Assembly (NCBI GenBank): GCA_016800925.1
Contig: JABCPU010000002.1
Coordinates: forward strand, 372,001-436,000
Direction of reading: 5' to 3'
Length of the DNA stretch: 64,000 nt
DNA from: Suillus spraguei
Lineage: Eukaryota; Basidiomycota; Agaricomycetes; Boletales; Suillaceae
Shown here in pieces: positions 57,416 to 64,000 of the stretch. Position 1 is the stretch's first letter; each line of letters opens with the position of its first letter. The notes under the pieces were generated by a model. That model was not told the DNA's origin. It saw nothing but the letters and a program-made list of their open reading frames with translations, and did no database searches. A program made the position numbers and the translations under genes.

Positions 57416-59824
57416 TCACCGTCCAGGTATGTACGGCTTATTATCCGTAAATATCAGGTGGGGCTTTCTCTGCGCGAGGTCCAGAAGCATCTCAGAGAAA
57501 TAACTATTAGCCCACGCGAACCAAGGGCGAGTATAGTCTGATACGTTGTAGATGTTGATCGACTCGTGGATCAAACCCAGGCCGCCAGTGTTCTACGTGC
57601 GTAGTCAGCATGGAAGAACCAATACCTTCCGACACCCACATTAACAATAGCGTACAACGAGGCCAAGATTTCCTCATCATCATTGGATCCAAAGATGTTA
57701 GTGACCTGAGACATAGGCCTATATAGAAACGATCAGTCCACTAAATCTCAAGCTCCAATCTGCCAATCATTACCAAGGGTTCCAAACATCTATGTGAGGT
57801 CCACTGCCTTATGTCAGAAATAGACATTCATTCTTCCTTGACAACACTCACCCAATGCCACTGAAACTTCTGCCCCTGGCATAATAAGGGTTTCCGCGGG
57901 ACATGAGTATCTTCTTGGTCTTTACATAATCAGGGTGATCCATGTCGAGAAAGCCAAGGTAGGGAAGCGACAAGAGAGACTATTCAAAATTATAGCTTGC
58001 TTCAAGATCATGACATTTGAACATTTCACGCCTACCGGAACGTTTGCATCGTCCATCACATAGCGCGAACCCAATCCTAGCAGAGTCCTTCATAAGTGAT
58101 GCGAAAACTCGAACAGCTGTCGAAGACATACCATTAGTTTCGTATGCAAAGATGCCATCAACAACCTGCGATAAACGTATCAGCGAAATGCAGACCTTCT
58201 GCCGCACTAAACGTACTGCATGTTCCCAGACAGCCTGTTCTATCGTTTTGCTCCAGTGCTTTGCTTGACTGCTAACATTAGGGGCCACACCAGCGTGGTC
58301 CAAAATGGCAGCCAGATTAGTTAGCTGAACGCTCAGCATGGCATTGGCTGGTGTAAGGAAAGCTGGAAGCGAGGGACACGATTAGGGGAACCAGGTCGCC
58401 TCCGCAGAAGCTCACCGAATGTGCTCAAATCATCAGAAGGTCTGTGGTGTGTCCCGACCATACCCGTATATCCTTTAGGTTCACCATTGCCGCCATTGTT
58501 TACTGCACCAGCAAGGGAGCCAGCAAGACCTGTCCAGTTATAGTAAGAGATGAAGTTCCAATCACTATCAAAGGAAGCTTGAGACTGCTCATTAATGACA
58601 CGGAAGATCTGGTCAATTGCGGTGAGCCCTGCACTAAGAATGAAACACCAGTACAACAAGACTGAATAAAAGACAAACATTCTGTATTCATCATGGATGC
58701 ATCCTTTGTTGCTTCGTAGTAAGAGGAGGAAAGCTTAATGAAACCACACAACGAGTCGATTTCATACTGGGGATACCGTACAGGTTAGTGTTCAAAAGAT
58801 GATAATTGCCAAGACGCAAACCTTGCACTCAAACACTGTCTGGTTATCCACAGGGCTGGGCGAGAGCATTACGGGACACGAACTACTAAGATAAACGAAA
58901 AACTGACGGATTAACGAGGACGCCAAGAGCCCAATCATTGACCGAAGGCGCCAACCCACTTTCGGGGGGAGGTTGGAAGGCACCACAATAAGGATACTGT
59001 GAAATATAGCGGGCTTCGTTATTAATCACAGCCTTAACCAAATTAGCAAGGTCGGCGTCAACAGAGAGAAGGGCGTGGTAATGGGCAAACTGGAAAAGAA
59101 AACACTGAACACATTGTAATTGCAAATTTTGGAGAGCAAGTTACCTGATTGCCAGTGTCACGTAGCCACTGCGCACTTCAAGCGGCAATGAATATCAATA
59201 TGGAATATGGAATCCAACAAAGGAATAAACGGACGTGATATCCTGGACGCAACCATCAATATGTTATTCATATCAGTCGGAGGCAAGCAACTCACCCCAG
59301 TAATGATAAATGCCAAGTTCTCCCTCTTCAGTTCGGCAGTTAGAACGCGTAGAAGCAGGTACCTTCATTCATACCTCATCGTAGTATTTCACAGTAGTAT
59401 CTGCTAGAGTTTCGTGAGTGTCCATTGTTGCAGCAACTAGGGTACGCACCAAGGGTATTTGGAAAAGTATTCTCAAAGAGACGCGCGATGTCGGGGTCTT
59501 TCAGACGCGACCTCATGTCCAAAATAACTTTCTGGAGATAACTCACTAGTTACGCGTTGTCCTACCAACATCAAACACGCCATCATACCTCCACTGAAGT
59601 GCTGTTGAAAGTTCTGCATGGAGGGTCGGGCCGCATGTAAGGCAATCTCAAAGGACCAGAGGAGGGATTCCCTTGAGGACTCTGCGCTAGTGGGTAAGAA
59701 ATCTAGTCCCAGTTGTTTTGGAGTCATTCACCTGTGCATAGGTAGTGTAGTCTGGACAGTCCGCCTGGACGGTAGCAGCTACTAGGGAGATAGTAATACC
59801 AGCAACTCCAAGTCCTAACTTCAT
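57416..59824 (-). CDS. GH125 family exo-alpha-1,6-mannosidase-like protein (Mug157-type), secreted
   Basis: Heavily split gene (about a dozen short exons) from the minus-strand ATG at 59824 to TGA at 57416-57418. The start is a signal peptide (MKLGLGVAGITISLVAATVQ) followed by DCPDYTTYAQ. Family text recurs in order: FAHYHALLSVDADLANLVKA, ARYISQYPYCGAFQPPPESG, SVNDWA, AIDQIFRVINEQSQASFDSD, WNFISYYNWTG, GYTGMVGTHHRPSDDL, VDGIFAYETNG, and near the end TRPWFAWANSYFSEMLLDLA then KPHLIF. This matches the GH125 / DUF1237 fold. Family enzymes cleave alpha-1,6-mannose from glycans; fission yeast mug157 is meiotically up-regulated. Exon ends were not all resolved. Confidence 0.9.
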
Positions 59825-60445
59825 TTTGGCTGCGCCCCACAGATAACCAAGGCCGTAGGGAAGCATTGAAAAACTGACATCCCAGCTGTCGTTAAAACCA
59901 TTTATGAAGCTGCCGAACGGCATAGTGTAGTAATTAATGCCACGCGCTTGGAGAAGTACTGCCAGCTGCGTGCACCATGCGAACTTGTGTTGATCCGAGT
60001 TCGCGCACAATGACTAACCTGTCACAATCTGCGCACAAAACAATCTGAATGATCGATGATATGGTCAACACGGATGCTCTCGTGTGCACCGTGCAGTGGA
60101 GGATTCGGAGGTATCTATAATATGAGACTGCAGGTTTTAATTGCTTCCGTCGGCGGTAGCTAGCAAATGAGTAACAATAAATTTAATGTACAAGATATGG
60201 GAGATGCAGAACTATCTAAATGAGTGTGATATGCATGCTAATGATGATCAGGACAACGTCAAGGAGTGTGATAACTGCAGTGTATAACATGAATGAAGAA
60301 CATACATAGAGTAGCAAGAAAGTTGCTGTGACATCGAATTGTATCTGACCCCAGTTCTCGGTGATCACCTGAGTCCATAAGGTATTCTAATACTAGAGGG
60401 AAATATTCAGGTAGGAGTTCACCAACATACGCTCAAGCACATACC
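59825..60445. other. Intergenic region, 621 bp
   Basis: 5' flank of the GH125 gene and 3' flank of the disordered-protein gene. The frame of the GH125 gene extends upstream to 60010 but only beyond its signal peptide ATG, so it is probably 5' UTR. Nothing else recognised. Confidence 0.45.
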
Positions 60446-62083
60446 TTAGGTTCCCACCAGGGAAAGCTTGCGAGTTGCTGTGGATCCTGAAGTCCGGCCA
60501 AGGGTGGCAGGAACATCATCAACAGATTCGAAGGATTCATCAACCACAGTCTCCTTCGCGGATTCATACCCGTCGCCTGCGGTAGCTGTCTCAGGCGAGG
60601 ACACATCAACTTGTTCAGGTCCGTTTAAGGAACTCTTTTCTTCTAGTGAGGTTTCTAAACCACCATTGACTTCTTCATCATCCACACTCAGAGGTCCGCC
60701 AGTCTTGGTGCTATTGGTCGTCCACAAGCTCTTGCTACCCATGCTTATGGGGCCGCCTGTCCCAAGAATCCTAGCACTCCATCCACTAACCTCGCTCTCC
60801 CAACTTCCTCTCCGCGAGCTCCGTGGACGAAGAGCACGCACGCTGGCATCTACGTCGCGTTCCGCATCTTGGCGGTCATCATCTCCAAGTACAAACTGGC
60901 TCATGACGTCGCCTTCTGCATCTCCGGTAAAGCTGCCCTCCAAATGAGAAATTGAATCTCCACCTCCGATCAGTCCCGACAGTGCAGTTGAACCCGTAAA
61001 TCCCATTGTTAAACGCTGCCCGGGCATGGCATAAGCTGAAGAAGCGAGTGTCAAAACAGAAGCATTATCCATGGGTGGGGAAGAGGGACGGGGATTGTTC
61101 CTTGGATGATACGCAGTATACAGGGGGGCCTGTAATCCATGCATATGAGATGGCGGGCCTAGCAATACCGGTGTGGAGGAGCTGAAATTCAGGGAGGAGG
61201 GTGGGCGAGAGGATGATTGAAGAGAACGCGGGAGAGCAGAGAAGGTAACGGATGCACCATTGCCTATCAACCCACTGTTTGTTCCAGTGGATGATGTCCG
61301 TCCATGAGGGAAACGAGGATTAGTTTGGGATACTGGTGTGGCGGGGACTTGCGCTATGTGTCCTACTCCAGCAGGACCAAGATCAATGCTCAGTACTGTT
61401 GTTGGTTTGGTGCTCGCGGCGATACTTCTGAAGGTACGAGGATTGGATAGATAGGAAGAGGAGGAGTGAGACAGTGAAGGAGAGGGAGGTGAGCTAGGGG
61501 GGAGAGGTCGAAGAGAGGCATCTTCATCTGCTTCGAGAGCGCTTGCAGGAGACCAAAAGGAGTCGCGAGCTAGTGACGAGCGATAAGTCGACGCGTCAAG
61601 ATCTTCATCGTCTGAATGTATGAAACCAGTATCTAAATCACCCTCTCCATTTAGAGAAATAGTCTTCCGTTGAGATGCGGTATAACCACTTCGACTGCCA
61701 ACCCCGGTTACTCCCTGTCTTTGCGATGAACTTGGCGTGAGCTGTGGTAATGGAGAAGATACTGGACGACTATTCGACCTGGAATGAGATGCGCCATTCT
61801 TGCCATTGGGGACCTTCTGTGAGTTGTCCGGTACAAACGCGTTATTTGCAATCCTGCTCGGCTTCACAGTACCAGATAACTTGCGCTGAAACCAGTTGAT
61901 AATAGGTTTACTAGAGCGATTTGCTTTCTTAGTGTACACTTGCTGAGGCTTTGTCCCAGGCCACTCAGACTCGGCATTGCGCTCAGCTCCCAACTGAATC
62001 GGATCGCGGTGAGGGGGCTTGGAAGTTGTCGGTTTGGATGTGACTTTGACGGGCTGAGGTTCTCGGAACTTGGTAGGGGCCAT
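60446..62083 (-). CDS. Long disordered Ser/Pro-rich protein (unknown function)
   Basis: Single open frame of 545 residues ending at a TAG/TAA-type stop at 60446. No recognisable domain. The N-terminus has a basic patch (KKANRSSKPIINWFQRKLSG) that could be a short linear motif or a membrane or nucleic-acid contact. The rest is Ser/Pro/Thr-rich with phosphosite-like SP/TP pairs and acidic patches (HSDDEDLDAS, VVDESFESVDD). Its length and steady composition make a chance frame very unlikely. A long uninterrupted frame is unusual in this window. The region upstream of LEU1 gives no context clue. Confidence 0.72.
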   Translation of the reverse strand: MAPTKFREPQPVKVTSKPTTSKPPHRDPIQLGAERNAESEWPGTKPQQVYTKKANRSSKPIINWFQRKLSGTVKPSRIANNAFVPDNSQKVPNGKNGASHSRSNSRPVSSPLPQLTPSSSQRQGVTGVGSRSGYTASQRKTISLNGEGDLDTGFIHSDDEDLDASTYRSSLARDSFWSPASALEADEDASLRPLPPSSPPSPSLSHSSSSYLSNPRTFRSIAASTKPTTVLSIDLGPAGVGHIAQVPATPVSQTNPRFPHGRTSSTGTNSGLIGNGASVTFSALPRSLQSSSRPPSSLNFSSSTPVLLGPPSHMHGLQAPLYTAYHPRNNPRPSSPPMDNASVLTLASSAYAMPGQRLTMGFTGSTALSGLIGGGDSISHLEGSFTGDAEGDVMSQFVLGDDDRQDAERDVDASVRALRPRSSRRGSWESEVSGWSARILGTGGPISMGSKSLWTTNSTKTGGPLSVDDEEVNGGLETSLEEKSSLNGPEQVDVSSPETATAGDGYESAKETVVDESFESVDDVPATLGRTSGSTATRKLSLVGT

Positions 62084-62327
62084 TCTTCGTCGTCCGTAGC
62101 TACAAGCAATATTTAGGAAACGAAAATACAGCAGTGCTTTATTAAATACTTATGTAAAATTCAGAAGCACTGACCGTATCAGGTGTTACTATTAGGCGGA
62201 AAACATGTGGACACCGATAAGCACAATCCTGCGCGGTAACGAAATTCATTTGATCCAAGTACAAGTACAAGTACATAATATTATACGTAGATCCCAGTAA
62301 TAGGATATTTCTCGCCAAAGTTGTGCT

Positions 62328-64000
62328 TCACCATTCCATCTTCTTGCCCTTTTTTATGCCCGCAACCGGAATCTTCTGACCTTGGTATCCGAATCCGTCT
62401 AACCACGACCAGAGAGCGCTGCGTTTTTCCTCAAATGAAGTAATCGCCTCCTCCCTCTGCAGAGTCAGGCCGATATCGTCTAACCCGTTGACAAGGCAGT
62501 GTCGCCTAAATGGATCGATGCTGAAGGTGATAGCCGGTTTTCCACTACGTCTAACTTCCTGCTTCTCGAGGTCCACCTCAATCTCAATGCCTGCCTCAGC
62601 ATCCGTAGCGAGGTCCTTGCAGTCCTTCTCAGACAAGGGCAAGGGCAGCATGCCATTTTGCATCGTGTTGTTACGGAAAATTTCTGCAAAACTTGGCGCA
62701 ATTACGCAGCGGATTCCGAAGTCATTCCTGTTGAAGATTTTATGAGTAGGTCATAACGTGCAAAAATACAAGGTGCTCACAGAGCCCAAGGCGCGTGCTC
62801 CCGGGAGCTACCACAACCGAAGTTTTTGCCGGTGCAGATGAGAATCTTGGCTTGGTCGTATGGAGACTTGTTAAGAACAAAATCCGTCTTTTCCCCGGTT
62901 TTTGGGTCAAAGCGATGAGCGAAGAACAAAGCGTTGGCAAGACCGGTCCGCTTCAGAGTTTTCAAAAACTGCTTCGGGATGATCATGTCGGTGTCAACAT
63001 TTTCCTGATGCAAAGGCGCAGCAATGCCTTTCACAATAATGAATTTCGAGACTGCGGAGCCAGAAGAAGCAGGCGGCAAAGAGGTAGGGATTGCAGTCTG
63101 GGTATGCGATGGGGGCCCTGGTCTAGTTGCAGGTCCGGTAAACTCGGTCAGGAAGTCTAGGGCACTGGCGAGAGTCAACTTAGGACCAGCAGCAACTTTT
63201 TCCTCTGCTTCTGCACCAAAAAACTTGCGAACATCTGTCAGCTTGCCTGTCATAGCTGCCGCCGCAGCCATAGCAGGGCTGACGAGGTGCGTACGACCAC
63301 CGGCACCCTGACGGCCTTCGAAGTTGCGATTGCTAGTACTAGCACAGCGCTCACCAGGGGCCAACTGATCTGGATTCATGCCCAGGCACATCGAGCACCC
63401 AGCCTCGCGCCAGTCAAACCCTGCACGTTTAAAGATAGCGTCTAACCCTTCCACTTCAGCGTGCTGTTTAATCAGACCGGATCCGGGAACAACCATGGCA
63501 TGTACATTTGAGGCGACCTTAGCATCCGGACCGGCGGCGAGGACAATCCGGGCAGCGGATCGAAGATCTTCTATGCGGCTGTTTGTGCAAGAGCCAATAA
63601 ACACTTTCTGAACGGAAAGTTCCTCCATGGGCGTGTTTGCTTGCAGGCCCATATAGGCCAAGGCCCTCTCTGCCGATGCACGTTTCGCAGGGTCGGACAT
63701 GGTAGACGGATCGGGGACCTTGCCAGTAATCGCGACGACATCCTGGGGGGAGGTGCCCCAGGTGACGGTAGGAGGGATGTCTGCGGCGTTTATGTTGACT
63801 TCAATGTCAAACTTAGCATCTTCGTCACTCTTGAGAGTCCTCCAGTATGCCTCTGCACGGTCCCATTCCTCGCCTTTGGGAGCAAGAGGACGGTTCCGCA
63901 AATAGGCAAAAGTGATCTCGTCGGGTGCAACCATGCCTGCACGAGCACCAGCTTCGATGCTCATATTGCAAACACTCATGCGAGCTTCTATGCTCATGTT
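62328..64000 (-). CDS. LEU1: 3-isopropylmalate dehydratase (fused LeuC-LeuD), partial at window edge
   Basis: Second step of leucine biosynthesis: isomerises 2-isopropylmalate to 3-isopropylmalate using a [4Fe-4S] cluster. Fungi fuse the two bacterial subunits. Exons 62781-64000 (continuing off the right edge) and 62328-62727 are joined by a 53-nt intron. LeuC part: [38 protein letters not shown] with the cluster cysteine, the second and third cysteines in [12 protein letters not shown], and [15 protein letters not shown]. LeuD part after a linker: [50 protein letters not shown]. About 200 N-terminal residues lie outside the window. The ATG at 63997 is internal, not the start. Confidence 0.96.

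Overview
This 64 kb window is nuclear DNA from a basidiomycete fungus, most likely an agaricomycete. Nearly every gene is cut by short introns (mostly about 45-70 nt) with GT...AG ends. The gene families are fungal: GH128 and GH125 glycosidases, an NRC-2/FPK1-type AGC kinase, a fused LeuC-LeuD isopropylmalate isomerase, a bZIP with a DUF3425-like tail, and HSF-type DNA binding. Two genes fit my recollection of the basidiomycete DUF6593 family, and a Myb/SANT-like remnant is present. Gene models were built by hand from splice signals and reading-frame continuity. No RNA or homology search was available.

Layout. 0-7 kb: tail of an unknown gene, a degenerate tandem repeat, ISU1 (Fe-S scaffold), PRP31 (U4/U6 snRNP), a large F-box-like protein, and MED10 (Mediator). 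7.0-10.5 kb: a gene desert. 10.5-20 kb: Tctex-type dynein light chain and a PEX11-family gene (divergent), a small mitochondrial-looking protein, a TVP38-like membrane protein, and an HSF-type transcription factor. 21-30.5 kb: AGC kinase, a second desert (23.8-26.6 kb), an MFS transporter, a small one-TM protein, and mitochondrial ribosomal protein uS14m. 30.6-39.9 kb: bZIP factor, DUF6593-like gene, RPB12 (shared RNA polymerase subunit), a small disordered protein, GPATCH11 homolog, and a two-RRM protein. 40.4-46.6 kb: GH128 glycosidase with a Thr-Pro repeat linker, AhpD-like protein, second DUF6593-like gene, and uL11m. 46.9-54.7 kb: remnant of a hypothetical gene, a head-to-head pair of related WD40 proteins, a HIG1-like small membrane protein, and a frameshifted Myb/SANT-like pseudogene. 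54.8-64 kb: C2-domain protein resembling Inn1/Fic1, GH125 mannosidase, a long disordered protein, and LEU1, which runs off the right edge.

Most genes are housekeeping genes without operon-like logic. They cover mitochondrial function (ISU1, uS14m, uL11m and small membrane proteins), RNA processing and transcription (PRP31, GPATCH11, RRM protein, RPB12, MED10, bZIP, HSF-type), and cell-wall or glycan metabolism (GH128, GH125). The points most worth a second look are the head-to-head WD40 duplicate pair, one member of which has two SUMO-interaction-like motifs. Next are four introns in three genes that fit only GC...AG boundaries (two of them in PRP31), the Myb/SANT-like pseudogene, the remnant gene at 47 kb, and the two deserts.
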